A stretch of 64,000 bases of DNA from Prorocentrum cordatum (GCA_963575745.1 CAUYUJ010003891.1:360693-424692); one strand, 5' to 3'. Positions 22,441 through 33,456 are shown, counted from the first letter of the stretch. Notes: generated by a model not told the origin, from the sequence alone. Numbers and translations: made by a program.

Positions 22441-22745
22441 CAAGGGGGGGGGTCCCGGGGGGGGTCCCGGGAGGGGTCCTGGGTCAAAATGCCACCCCCC
22501 TCCTCCTTTGGGGCCCCGGGGAAAGCCCGGGGGAATGGTCCGGGGCAGGAGGGGTCCTTGGGGAGGTCCTGGGGGGGTCCTGGGGAGGGTCCCCGGGTCA
22601 GAATACCACCTCCCTCCTCCTCCTCCTCCTCCTCCTCCTTCTCCATATCCTTTTCGTTTGTTTCCCCCTCGTCCTCCGCGTTTTTTGCCACCTTCTCCAT
22701 ATCCTTTTCGTTTGTTTCCCCCTCGTCCTCCTCCTCCTCCTCCTC
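22441..22745 (+). repeat. G-run tract followed by CTC repeats
   Basis: 22441-22610 holds many runs of three to eight G separated by TCCTGG or TCCCGG, a composition able to form G-quadruplexes. CTC triplets and two copies of CCATATCCTTTTCGTTTGTT follow at 22612-22745. Confidence 0.75.
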
Positions 22746-22924
22746 ACACATTTCCTCCGCCTACCGTGTCACGTTGTCCTTTAACTGTGATCACACATCC
22801 CGTCGCCATCGACGGCCAATATCTTCAGGGTGGCGGCACCGGCCGTAAGGCGTTCACGATATTGTCGCCGCTTTCGGCCCCCGTGGGCCATTTTTGGCGG
22901 CGCGCAAAAGGGTGCAGGGGGAGG

Positions 22925-23045
22925 GGGGAAAGCTTCTTAGAAGCACCGTGCTTCTTAGAAGGCCTCGGCCTTACGTCTACAGAGAAGGCCCGCGCCTTCT
23001 AAGAAGCAGGGGTGCTTCTAAGAAGTCTTCCCCCCTCTCCCTGCC
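22925..23045 (+). repeat. dispersed hairpin repeat, copy 2
   Basis: Partner of 19325-19440. Contains AGCTTCTTAGAAGCACCG and TGCTTCTAAGAAGTC, both near-palindromes. Confidence 0.7.
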
Positions 23046-23173
23046 CCCCTCTGCGCGTTGCCGACATTTGTCGGCCCCCAGGCCCGTCAAAAACCAGACC
23101 CGGGATGGAAGAGACCCTTTGGCAAACCCCCCGCCAATGGTCGGCGGCGACCGGCGCTCGTCGTCGACGCCTT

Positions 23174-23320
23174 CGGGAGCCCACAAAGGACGTACGCGCC
23201 CAGCTATGTACATGAACACGGCCCCTCGATTCGCGAGACCGGCCGCGTTATACGAACATTTGTGCAATGCGTGCTCTCGAAACCAGCGTGGATTCATGTA
23301 CGTCCTTCTTTCGCTCCTGA
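23174..23320 (+). repeat. dispersed repeat with inverted termini, copy 2
   Basis: Partner of 17579-17731 at about 85-90% identity. The inverted ends AAGGACGTAC / GTACGTCCTT are at 23186-23195 and 23298-23307. Confidence 0.7.
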
Positions 23321-23379
23321 CGCCTGGCGGTCGGCGGGCACCATCTTCTCGCCGGCGCTCGGGCGCCGGCGGCTCGGCG

Positions 23380-24191
23380 GACGGCGCTCGGCGGGTCGGC
23401 GGGCGGTCGGCGATGGGCGGGTAGGATGGTCGGCCGCGCGCGGGCGCGCGCGTCGCGCGTGCGCGCCCGCGCCACCGCGGCCCTCCCGCCGGCCACCGTT
23501 GGGCGTGGCTTAATTAGGGGGAAAACAAACCTACCTCGCTTTTGACCACCCTCGCTTCCAAGAGATACCAAACGATGCCAAATTGCAGCCTGTACTGGTC
23601 AGGCCGCCTGACGAGGAGGCGCGTGGTATGGCTTGGTTTTGCCTGGAAGCGAAGGCGGGGTAGGTAATTCACGCTCTGATTAATGGGGGGGTCACAAATT
23701 GGGGGGTCAGAAAAGGTCCCCTTTCGTGCCCCTTTCGGGCCCCTCCAAAGCCCCAGGTGGCTCGTTCAGGTAATTACCGTTGGGGTGCTTTTTCGGACCA
23801 CACTCGCCGCCCCCCCATTTCTGATCCCCCATTGCGCAGCGCCCAACACCGCCGGCGGCGGCGTCCGCCGGTGACGCCCGCCTGCCGCTGAGCGGCGCTG
23901 GGCGGCGCCAGCCACTGCCGGGCTCCTTGCGGCCAGCAGCCGGCGGGCCGAAGTTTTGCCCCCGCACCGGATTGTAACGTTCGAAATCCCCAGAGGCCCC
24001 TGGAAGCCCGAAGAGAAGCAAAACTTTCCGATGGCGCAAGTACGAACCCTGACCTCCGATGTCTTGTTTTTCAGTACGCGGTCCACAGGAGTCCCGACCG
24101 GCTTTTCATCTTGACTCGGTTTTTGACGGCCCTGGGGCTGGTTGAGGGCCCCCAGATGGCGAACATCGCCAACAAATGCCGTTTTGATTTT
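23380..24191 (+). repeat. outer left arm of the mirror-symmetric block (segments C and D)
   Basis: Segment C (23380-23500, GCGCGCG-rich) is a diverged inverted copy of about 27530-27650. Segment D (23870-24191) is a diverged inverted copy of 27144-27500, sharing in mirror order GACGCCCGCCTGCCGC, the AATCCCCAGAGGCCCC block, GCAAAACTTTCC/GAGAATTTTGC and GACGGCC..GAGGGCCCCCAGA. The order of A, C and D on the left is reversed on the right. Confidence 0.75.
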
Positions 24192-24763
24192 GTTGTTCAA
24201 GACGTCGGAGGTCCAAGAATCTCGCTCCTCGATCCCCCTGGGTAAGGGTCGATGACAGCGACGACGACGGCGGCCGCGGCGGCGCGACTCCCTCCCCAGA
24301 CCGACGACGGAGGAGGGAATGGAGGGAGGAGAGGAGGGCGAGGAGAGCGGGGAGGACGAGCGAGGCGGACGAGGCCCGTCGGAACGGTAGGGGCGGAGGT
24401 CGGCCATCGGCAGATTTTCGGCGGCCTTCCGCGGCGATCGGCGGCCTTTTCGGCAGCCTTCGGCGGCCCCCGGCTGCCCTCGGAAGCCTTTCGGCGGCCT
24501 GTTGGCGGCCCTTCGGCGGCCCTCGGAGGGCTGCCCTCGGCGGCCCTTCGGCGGCCCTTCGGCGGCCCTTCGGCGGCCCTCGGCGGCCCCTCGGCGCCCC
24601 TTCGACGCGGTAACTTTCGCTCCCGCCCTGGGCCCCGACGCCTGGAGGCCCCCGCCCCGGCGCCCCTGGGGCCCGAACGTTGCCCGAAAACGGTAAAAAC
24701 ATTCCGAGCGTGTCCAGAAACTTTGCTCATCGATCCTCGAGGGTCGGGGCAACGCTTGCCGCT

Positions 24764-24812
<49 letters not shown>

Positions 24813-25340
24813 CGGCCGCGGCGGCGCCGACGGCGGCTCGACGCCCTCGCCAGACCTCCGACGTCCAAGATGATTCGCACGCGGGGGACCGCGGCGGACC
24901 TCTGGAGGCCCTAACGTCTGTCGCACCTCGTTTTTCTTCTGCTTTGTCGCTCGGACGTCGGAGGAGGCAGGGAAGGGGAGATGAGGGGGCGGAGGAGGAA
25001 GCGATGGGACGATGAGACGACCTCGGCGAACGGATCCGCCGCTCGGGGCTACGGCCGCATTGCCAGCGCCGTCCGAGGGAGGGGAGGTCAACTGGCAGCA
25101 AGCCCCGAAGGGGCCGAACGAACACCGGTGCCCTAGTTGGTCGGCGAACCGACCACGAAAGGGGACCGAAAGACAAGCTAGGAAGAGCACCGAAACCGCC
25201 CCAGGAAGGACCCGAAGGACGGGGAAAAAAGAGAAGGGGAGAGGAGAAGGTGGTCGGTGAGGCTTCTTGGTGGCTTGGTGAGGCTTGTTTGCAGCTGTGA
25301 TCCAGCATCTTCTAGAAGTATTATCTTGAGGGTTCCCTGA
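24192..25340 (+). repeat. inner inverted repeat, left arm
   Basis: 1149 bp, the reverse complement of 25473-26627. By eye the arms differ at only a few bases plus a two-triplet length difference in the GAC microsatellite near 24760-24810. The arm contains a GGCGGCCCTTC-type short tandem repeat (24415-24600), the GAC run and a unique-looking AT-richer tip (25240-25340). Long frames on both strands mirror those of the other arm and show no recognisable domain. Confidence 0.95.
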
Positions 25341-25472
25341 AGGCTTGTTTGAAGAGTTTTTGCCGGTTGTCGCCCAGGGGGGCGGAGCGCAGGCCGGATC
25401 GGCGCCGACGCGGCCTGCGGGAGTGGGGGAAATCTGCAACCAAGGGGCAAATCCCTTCAGAGAACCGAGAGA
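25341..25472. other. spacer of the inner inverted repeat
   Basis: 132 bp of unique sequence between the arms. It begins with AGGCTTGTTTG, which also occurs inside the left arm tip at 25281. It has no hairpin or coding signal of its own. Confidence 0.85.
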
Positions 25473-26000
25473 TCAGGGAACCCTCAAGATAATACTTCTA
25501 GAAGATGCTGGATCACAGCTGCAAACAAGCCTCACCAAGCCACCAAGAAGCCTCACCGACCACCTTCTCCTCTCCCCTTCTCTTTTTTCCCCGTCCTTCG
25601 GGTCCTTCCTGGGGCGGTTTCGGTGCTCTTCCTAGCTTGTCTTTCGGTCCCCTTTCGTGGTCGGTTCGCCGACCAACTAGGGCACCGGTGTTCGTTCGGC
25701 CCCTTCGGGGCTTGCCGCCAGTTGACCTCCCCTCCCTCGGACGGCGCTGGCAATGCGGCCGTAGCCCCGAGCGGCGGATCCGTTCGCCGAGGTCGTCTCA
25801 TCGTCCCATCGCTTCCTCCTCCGCCCCCTCATCTCCCCTTCCCTGCCTCCTCCGACGTCCGAGCGACAAAGCAGAAGAAAAACGAGGTGCGACAGACGTT
25901 AGGGCCTCCAGAGGTCCGCCGCGGTCCCCCGCGTGCGAATCATCTTGGACGTCGGAGGTCTGGCGAGGGCGTCGAGCCGCCGTCGGCGCCGCCGCGGCCG

Positions 26001-26058
<58 letters not shown>

Positions 26059-26627
26059 GGCAAGCGTTGCCCCGACCCTCGAGGATCGATGAGCAAAGTT
26101 TCTGGACACGCTCGGAATGTTCTTACCGTTTTCGGGCAACGTTCGGGCCCCAGGGGCGCCGGGGCGGGGGCCTCCAGGCGTCGGGGCCCAGGGCGGGAGC
26201 GAAAGTTACCGCGTCGAAGGGGCGCCGAGGGGCCGCCGAGGGCCGCCGAAGGGCCGCCGAAGGGCCGCCGAAGGGCCGCCGAGGGCAGCCCTCCGAGGGC
26301 CGCCGAAGGGCCGCCAACAGGCCGCCGAAAGGCTTCCGAGGGCAGCCGGGGGCCGCCGAAGGCTGCCGAAAAGGCCGCCGATCGCCGCGGAAGGCCGCCG
26401 AAAATCTGCCGATGGCCGACCTCCGCCCCTACCGTTCCGACGGGCCTCGTCCGCCTCGCTCGTCCTCCCCGCTCTCCTCGCCCTCCTCTCCTCCCTCCAT
26501 TCCCTCCTCCGTCGTCGGTCTGGGGAGGGAGTCGCGCCGCCGCGGCCGCCGTCGTCGTCGCTGTCATCGACCCTTACCCAGGGGGATCGAGGAGCGAGAT
26601 TCTTGGACCTCCGACGTCTTGAACAAC
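25473..26627 (-). repeat. inner inverted repeat, right arm
   Basis: 1155 bp, mirror image of 24192-25340. Its outer boundary falls exactly where a TATC microsatellite starts (26628). Confidence 0.95.
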
Positions 26628-26763
26628 CATATCTATATATCTATCGATCTATATCTATCTATCTATATATATATCGATATATCTATCTATCTATCTATCT
26701 ATCTATATATCTATCTATCTATCTATCTATCTATATATATACCTATATCTATCTATATATCTA

Positions 26764-26794
<31 letters not shown>

Positions 26795-27143
26795 ATATCT
26801 ATATATATATATATGTCTATATCAATATATGTATAAATGTAGCTATATCTATATATATCTATATATCTATATATCTATATATCATATGTCTATGTATCGA
26901 TCTAGATCTATCTATATATCAATCCATCTATATATCTCTGTATATATATACATATAGACACATGTCTATGTATATATACATATACATGTATATATACACA
27001 TGTACATATATATATGTGTATATATCGATCGATATAAATATACATATCTTTCTATCTATATATATATGTTTATATGTCTATCTATCTATATCTCTATATA
27101 TATACCTATCTACTTATATATCTATATATCCATCTATGTATAT
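26628..27143 (+). repeat. (TATC/TATA)n microsatellite
   Basis: About 516 bp of imperfect ATCT/ATAT tetranucleotides, an AT-rich interruption in GC-rich DNA. It lies exactly between the right inner arm and segment D'. The left side of the palindrome has no equivalent, so it was inserted or expanded after the inverted duplication. Confidence 0.95.
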
Positions 27144-28108
27144 GGATATCAAGAAGGTTTTTTTGGCGACGTTCGGCGTCCGGGGGCCTTCAACGGGCCC
27201 CCAGGCCGTCAAAGAAACTATTCAGGATGAAACACAAGTCCGGGGGAAATGGTCGGTGGGGAGGGACCCCATGGGGACCGCGCACTGACCCCCCCCCAAA
27301 AAAAACACTGCATCGGAGGTCGGGGTTCTTCCTTGCGCCGTTGGAGAATTTTGCTTGTCCTCGGGCCTCTGGGGCCCTCCGGGGATTTCGAAACTCAAGA
27401 TCCAGCCGGGGCGGGGGCGAAGCTCCGGCCCGCCGTCCGCGGGCCACTGGCCGCGAGGCGCACGGCAGTGGCCGGCGCCGCCCAGCGGCAGGCGGGCGTC
27501 GCCGGCGGAGGCCGCCGCCGGCGGCGGCCGGCGGGAGGCCCGCGGCGGCGCGGGCGCGCGCGCGCGACGCGCGCGCTCGCGCGCGGCCGACCCGCCGACC
27601 CGCCGACCGCCGACCGCCTGCCGGCCCGCCGCCCGCCGCCCGCCGGCCAGAAGCTGCCGCCCGCCGGCCGCCACTCGCCGACGACGACCGCCGGCCGCCG
27701 GCGGCCATGGAGATCTTGCCAAAGGATCGTCTTCACCACGATCTGCTTCGGGGCCATGCCGCTGGTGGCGCTGGCCCTGGCAAAGCTCATCGGCGCGGGC
27801 GACGCGACTCTGGCGGGCCTCGTGCTGCTGGGAGCTTAGCTGCCTCGATGCGCCCATTTTGGGTTGCAGCGCGTACCGTGTTCAAAACGTCCGTGTCAAC
27901 ACGTTATGGACCTGGGGCCCGACAGAGGGCCCACGGGGGCCGAAAGCGGCGACAATAGTTCTGGAACTCCGAGCCTCGAACCTCGTCGGTCATCGGCTTT
28001 CGGTCGTTTTGTCGTCGGTCGTCGTCCGTCTTCCGTCGTGCGTCGTCCGTCGTCGTCTTCCGTCTGGGTCCATCGACGTCGTTGTCGTCGCCGTTGTCGA
28101 CGAGGTCT

Positions 28109-28158
<50 letters not shown>

Positions 28159-28965
28159 TGTGGTCTTCGTCGTCGGAGGCGTCGTCGCCGTCGTCGTCGA
28201 GGTCTCCCTCGTCGTCGCTCGCCTCGGTCGCCGTCCGCCATCGCGCCCCAGGCAGCCGTCGTGGGCGCCGTCAGCCAGGGCGGGAGCAAAACTTGCCGCA
28301 ACGATGGGCTGTCGAGGGCTCCTCCTCCTCCTCCTCCTCCTCCTCCTCCTCCTCCTCCTCCTCCTCCCCGCCGCAATGGCTCCGAGGGCCGCCGAAGGCC
28401 GCCGAAGGGTCGCCGGAGGGCCGCCGAAGGGCGGCCGAAAGGCATCCGAAGGCCGCCGAAGGGCCGCCGATGGGCCACCCAGGGCCGCCGAAGGGGCGCC
28501 GCCAAGGCCACCGGTCGCCGCCGAAGGCCGCCCAGAGGCCGCCGGCGGCGGAGGAGGAAGTGGAATGGGGGACGGGGTGGAAGGAGGAGTGGGGGATGAC
28601 GACGAGGAGATGGGGCGAGACTTGAAGGAGAGCGGGACGAGAGCAAGGCGGACGAGGAGGAAGGAGCAACAACTTCTCGCAGCTCCCCTGGAAAGAGTGA
28701 CGCGCAAGCCGATCTGTAAGCGGGACGCATTCAACGAGCCGTTGCCAGGGAGACAAAAAGGGCGCGCTTCAGGAGGACGGGCGCACGCACGGCCAGCGAA
28801 ATCACGCACAGAATTGTAAGGAGAGGCGAGATGAAGAGGCGAGGCAAAACAAAAGAGAGACGAACATGCCGAGCAAGTGCAGGGGAAGCAAAAGGCGGAA
28901 CCATCAATTTGATCACACACATCGGAGGTCAACTTAGCAGAACAAGGGCCCACTTAGCAGCAACG
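27144..28965 (-). repeat. outer right arm of the mirror-symmetric block (segments D', C', A')
   Basis: Runs D' (27144-27500), C' (27530-27650) and A' (27930-28965), the mirror order of the left side. C' is an extreme CpG tract of alternating GC. A' contains a CTC run (28318-28365) and a CCGAAGG-type short tandem repeat (28380-28520). Divergence from the left copies is large, with many substitutions and indels. Confidence 0.75.
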
Positions 28966-28975
28966 CAACTTGGGG

Positions 28976-29755
28976 GGGACGCATGCGGGCGGTCCCACTG
29001 GGGCCTTCGGTGGAGCTCCCTTTGGGGCCACAAAGTGCTGCAGTGGGTGGTGGAGACGCATGCGGGCGGTCCCACTGGGGCATTCGGTGGTGCTCTTTAT
29101 GAGGCCGCGAAGCGCTGTACTGGGCTTGGCGGACGCATGTAAGCGGTGCCATTGGTGCGTTCGGTGGGGCCCCCTTACGGGGCCGCGAAACGCCGTAGTG
29201 TGTGTGCGTGTGTGTGTGTGTGTGTGTGACGCATGCGGCCGGTGCCACTGGGGCCTTCGGTTGTGCGCCCTGTGGGGCCCCACGAAGCGCTGTACTGGGT
29301 GGGGGAAACGCATGCGGGCGGTCCCACTGGGACCTTCGGTGGGGCCCCCTTATGGGGCCACGAAACGCTGTTCTGGGTGTGGCGCATGCCTGCGGGCAGT
29401 CCCACTGGGACCTTGGGTGGGGCTCCCGAGGGGGCCATGAAACGCTGCACTGGGCGTGGCGGACGCCTGCGGGCGGTCCCAGACTTTCGGTGGAGCTCCC
29501 CATGGGGCGACGAAGCGCTGTACTGGGTGTGGCAGACGCATGCGGGCGGTCCCACTGGGACCTTCGGTGGGGCCCCCTGTGGGGCCACGAAGCGCTGTAC
29601 TAGGCGGGGGGGACGCATGCGGGCGGTGCCACTGTGTCCTTCTGTGGAGCTCCCTATGGGGCCACGAGGCGCTGTCCTGGGCGTTGCGGACGCATGCGGG
29701 CGTTCCTACTGGGACCTGCGGTGGAGCTCCCCATGGGGCCACGAAGCATTTGAGG
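28976..29755 (+). repeat. ~77-bp minisatellite array 2
   Basis: About ten units of the same family as 14766-16215, with the ACGCATGCGGGCGG, CACTGGGACCTTCGGTGG and CCACGAAGCGCTGTACTGGG blocks. One unit contains a GTGTGT expansion at 29197-29228. The array starts within about 15 bases of the end of the outer palindrome arm. Confidence 0.9.
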
Positions 29756-30640
29756 AGTGTGCCGAAAGAGGAGGGAGGCCGGCATGGGTGGCGATGACGA
29801 TGATGATAATGATGATGACGATCATGATGATGATGGGAGGAGGCAGGGGGGAGGAAGGAGAGGAAGAAGCGCGGGGACTGTCTCATCAAAACGAGAACCC
29901 AAAACCACAACATGGCTGGGAAAAACAAAATAGCCAGCAAGTGATCGACCAGAGCCCTGGACCCCATCTTTCTGTGGTACTGTTCGTGTCGGATCGATCT
30001 GTGGTGGTCCTAGGGCTCGAAGCTGGGCGGAAACGCCCGGTGCAAAAACTGCAACGCTCAAATCTGGACCAAGGTCGATCGTCGCCGATTCCTCGACGCG
30101 AGCGGAGCCGGCCCACTCACGGAGCCCCCGGATTCCAGGGCACCGCCCCGCCACGTCTGCCCCCACAGGGGGGTGGAGGGGGGGCGCCCAACCTGCATCA
30201 CGCCCTGCGCCGGGATCACCTTCCGCACGCGCGCGCTCCGTCCCGCGGGGTCGCTGCTTTGCTCCTGTTGCTGCTTGTGCCTGCCCCTCCTCTTGCTCCT
30301 GCTCCTGCTCCTCCTCCTCCTGATCCGCCTCCTCCTCCTCCTCCTTCTCCTCTTCCTCCTCTTCCTGCTCCCCGTCTCTCCAACTCATCCTCGTATTTCC
30401 TGCTCGTCTTTGTCTACATCCTCCCCTCCCCCCTCCCAATCCTCTTCTCTCCTCTGCTCTCGGCTTGCTTCCCGTCCTCCCTTTCCTCCTCCTCCTCCTC
30501 CTCCTCCTCCTCCTCCTCCTCCTCCTCCTCCTCTCCCTCCTTTTTTTGCACTGCAATCACCTTAGTTGGACTCTTCCTCCTCCTCCTCCTCCTCCTCCAC
30601 ATCCTCCTCCTCGCAAAAAAGTCATAGGGAAACAACCTTA
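29756..30640 (+). other. no gene recognised; ATG triplets, dispersed 55-bp motif, CTC tract
   Basis: GATGATGAT triplets lie at 29790-29840. The ~55-bp motif GCGCGGGGACTGTCTCATC..ACCACAACATGGCTGGG follows at 29868-29925. A GC-rich stretch follows, then long CTC/TCC runs (30285-30385, 30480-30540, 30568-30612). Confidence 0.65.
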
Positions 30641-31275
30641 AGATCTGTGGCGATTGTCGCCTCGACACTCCAGCACAGTGACGGTACGGACCTTCTCAAT
30701 CAAGAAAAAAAACGTGTAGGATACGTATGTCGCACCGTCACAATAAGATCCGTGCTACAACGCCAGGGTAAGTGTGCTGCTGCAAGTGAGAGCTGCTGAG
30801 CGTGTGCATCCTGGCGTACACGTGGGTAAATTGCTCACGTGTACATGACATGACGCAAAAAGCCCAACATGAGTGCCCGTTCTGTGTGCAGGGTTGTTTG
30901 CTTGACGCTTAACCTTAGGTGGGGGGGAATGCCCGAGAACGACGATGGATGACGTAACAAATTCGAGAGGAATGCCAAAGAGAGAGTGACAAGGATTCAT
31001 GGTTGATCCCGAACCGTAGCAACTAAACATGGCGAGGCGGCTGTGACATAATAGGAAAAGCCCGAGTTGCGGGCAAGGGTTTCACGTTGCCCCCGAGCCT
31101 TAATGCTGAGGATTTATGGTTGACCCTGAAGCGTAGCTGACTGAATCAATGATTTCTCCACATTCGCAATTTCCCGTCCACCTAATGTCATACTGGGCGT
31201 GCTGCCGTAGAAATCGCAAATGATCAATAAAAACAAAAGGGGGACTCCCCTCTAGCCAGCAGCAAGCCCGCTCTT
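30641..31275. other. unassigned flank of the RT element
   Basis: Low repeat content. One imperfect duplication, GGATTCATGGTTGATCCCGA (30991) and GGATTTATGGTTGACCCTGA (31112), lies 121 bp apart. This may be the 3' untranslated part of the minus-strand retroelement that ends upstream, but no tail or target duplication is visible. Confidence 0.4.
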
Positions 31276-31689
31276 TCACAAACTGTAGGCCCGCTGTTCG
31301 GTTCCAAGGCGGAAGGGCCCGTCGCCGTTTGTGGTTTGTGGATCTGGAGCTGGGATAAGTGAAGAGTAGACAGGCAGGGGCGCGCGGCCAAGCGCGAGAG
31401 CGATGGCGGAGGTCGCTGGGGGGAACCGCGGCGCAGTAGTCAATGCTCGGCGGGCCTGCATAAGCTGGCCAAGTAAATTGCGCACTGCGCAGGGGGACTC
31501 GACACGGGGGTACCCCCCGCGCCGCCCCACGCACCGCCAGAGGTGGGCGACCATGCTGGCAGGAGCGGGGGTGCTCACCACGGCCCCGTCCGACGGAGAC
31601 GCATCCATGGCGTAGATCCTGTCATCGCACGGGGCGGAAGACGTCGGTGACCGCCGTCGGAGCGAGGGCGGACGCCAGCGCGAGCTCAT
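31276..31689 (-). pseudogene. RNase H-like start downstream of the reverse transcriptase
   Basis: After a further frameshift near 31630 the frame reads DDRIYAMDASPSDGAVVSTP, the D-A-S pattern of a first RNase H strand, then MVAHLWRCVGRRGGYPRVES and a degrading tail ending at a stop at 31276. An active enzyme would need three more acidic residues, which cannot be located. An alternative is a tyrosine-recombinase-like or unknown C-terminal domain. Confidence 0.4.
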
Positions 31690-33005
31690 CCTTCACGGGC
31701 GTCGACAAACCGTAGACGGCGCCCAGCTTGGCGGCGGCCTCGGCCTTCCGCGTCTTGAAACCCGCCTCGGCCACGCCAAGTATCTTGAAGATGCGGTCCA
31801 GCACCGCTATGGGAGGGCGGCGGCAGGCGAACGCCGCAATCCACGAGGGCGCCGGGGTGGCCAGCAAGCGCCCGCTCGCGGCCTTCAGGCGAGCCGCCGC
31901 GAGGCTCAGTACCGAGAGGGCGAGGCGGCGCTCCAGCGGGGCCCCTGCGGTGACGAGCCCTCGCTGAGCCTGCCCCTGCCTGCCATCTATCCCGGCGCCC
32001 ACCAGCGTCGCCAACGGCCCCTGAGCCACCGCCTTCGAGGTCGACTCGGGCAGCCCCTCTCGGGCGCGGGCCTGGCGGGCGGCGGCCAGCAAGGCAGCGT
32101 CTGCCCCAGCTCCAGAGCGCGCGCCCCGCGCGGGAACTCGCTCCACAACGAAATAATCGTGGGGCCCGCTCCACCCCGCAGATCGTCTCCGAGTCGGCGA
32201 GGCAGCCTCCTCGGCGGAGCTCGCCGTGGGCCCCCTGAGCCAGGCCCGCCGGCGCATGGTCGCCCATGGGGGGAGTGGCGGAGCGCCCTCGGACACGCGA
32301 GGCTGGGCCGCGCGGGCGGCGCCCCAGCGCGCCGCCAAGCGCCTGTCCGCCGCCGCGGGCGGCGGCGCCCCCCCCCGCTCCCCCAGCGCCCTCGCGGGGT
32401 CGGAAGGGAAGTCCGCGCGGGCCCGCAAATCGCGGGCAAGGGTCGCAGATGTTGGTCGACGCCCGTGCGTTACTGGCGGCGAAATGGTGGTAGAAGTCCT
32501 TCCGATCCAGCGCCGACGCCCGCGACGTGCTCGACCCCCTCGTCGCGCGAAGGTCGGCCATGCGCGGGCCCGCGGCAAGTCCCCCCGAAGGGCCCTTGGT
32601 CAGTGGTCCTTCGAACCAATATGACCCTCGGCGGTCGAAGATCTGCCCGTCGCGATCCGCGCCCTTGAAGACGTCGCCGACCTGGCTCGCCGCGTGGACA
32701 GGGGCGCGCGCGGGGGCGAGGCGCAGAAGGCCCGCGGCGCCCCACAGGCGCTGCAGCGGCAAGTCCGCCTCCACCCTCACTATATGCGGCGAGGGCCAGG
32801 ACCGCGAGGAAGGCGAAGGCGCCCACGTGCGTAGGCAGCGATGCTCGACGAGGGGCAGCCGCAGCTCGGGCGGCGCGAAGTCCTTGGCGCCCCAATGAGC
32901 GCGGCCCTCGGAGAACCTCACGCGCGAGAGGCCTAGCGGTGCAACTGCCGCGCTCGCAGGCTTGGTGCGGGCAGCAGGTAGCGGCGCCCGATGGTTAGGG
33001 TCCAA
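31622..33005 (-). pseudogene. reverse transcriptase of the RT element, inactivated
   Basis: Two overlapping frames (33005-31686 and 32578-31622) share one polymerase. The first gives LVEHRCLRTWAPS, ASQVGDVFKGADRDGQIFDR and ALDRKDFYHHFAASNARAST, the palm motif A in which D of LDRKDF would be catalytic. The second frame gives SAGWSGPHDYFVVERVP where the Y-x-D-D box should stand (near 32170-32150). The frames join at this place: one reads DSETICGVERA, the other PHDYFVVERV, so a frameshift falls in the catalytic box and the first Asp is lost (HD). After it LGVAEAGFKTRKAEAAAKLG reads as the thumb or connection region. The product is not functional as it stands. Confidence 0.65.
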
Positions 33006-33018
33006 GTCGCGCAGGAGG

Positions 33019-33456
33019 TCACCGCTGGCCCCTGCCAGACGGGCAATCTCGTCGAATGTTCCAAATCCCCTTCGGCCGCGCTGCAGGCCCGAAGAAACCG
33101 CAGCGCGGCCCCGCGCGCTGAGGCACAGCTCGATCCGCCCGACGACTAGCCGCTGGCTGGGGGAGAGCTCTCCCGAGGTCCCGCTTGAAGGGGTATGGCG
33201 GCCTGTTGCTGTGCGTGAAGTTCAGGGCCGTCGCGATGACGTTGCCAGCGCGGGCCCTGGCCTCCTGCCAGCGCGTTCGGCGGCGCCCGCGGCGAGATCT
33301 GAGGGCGAGCAGCTGCAGCTCCTGCTCGGCGCAGGGCAGCGGCAGCGGGAAGAGCGCGGTAGCGAAGCTCAGCCCAGCCTCGCGCCCGGCGCCGCGCGCA
33401 GCCCTCAGGTGCCGCGAAAACGAACAGCCGACGCGGAGGACCATCCTGGCGAGCAC
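33019..33456 (-). pseudogene. linker between gag-like region and reverse transcriptase
   Basis: Reads a leucine-rich stretch and ARARAGNVIATALNFTHSNR followed by PPYPF, then a basic tail. Overlapping frames show that more shifts have occurred. No domain is recognised. Confidence 0.35.

Noticed and set aside
25623-26957. 444-codon open frame across the right inner arm
   Set aside because: It is mirrored on the opposite strand of the left arm, runs into the TATC microsatellite, and contains homopolymeric Ser/Arg stretches. No domain.
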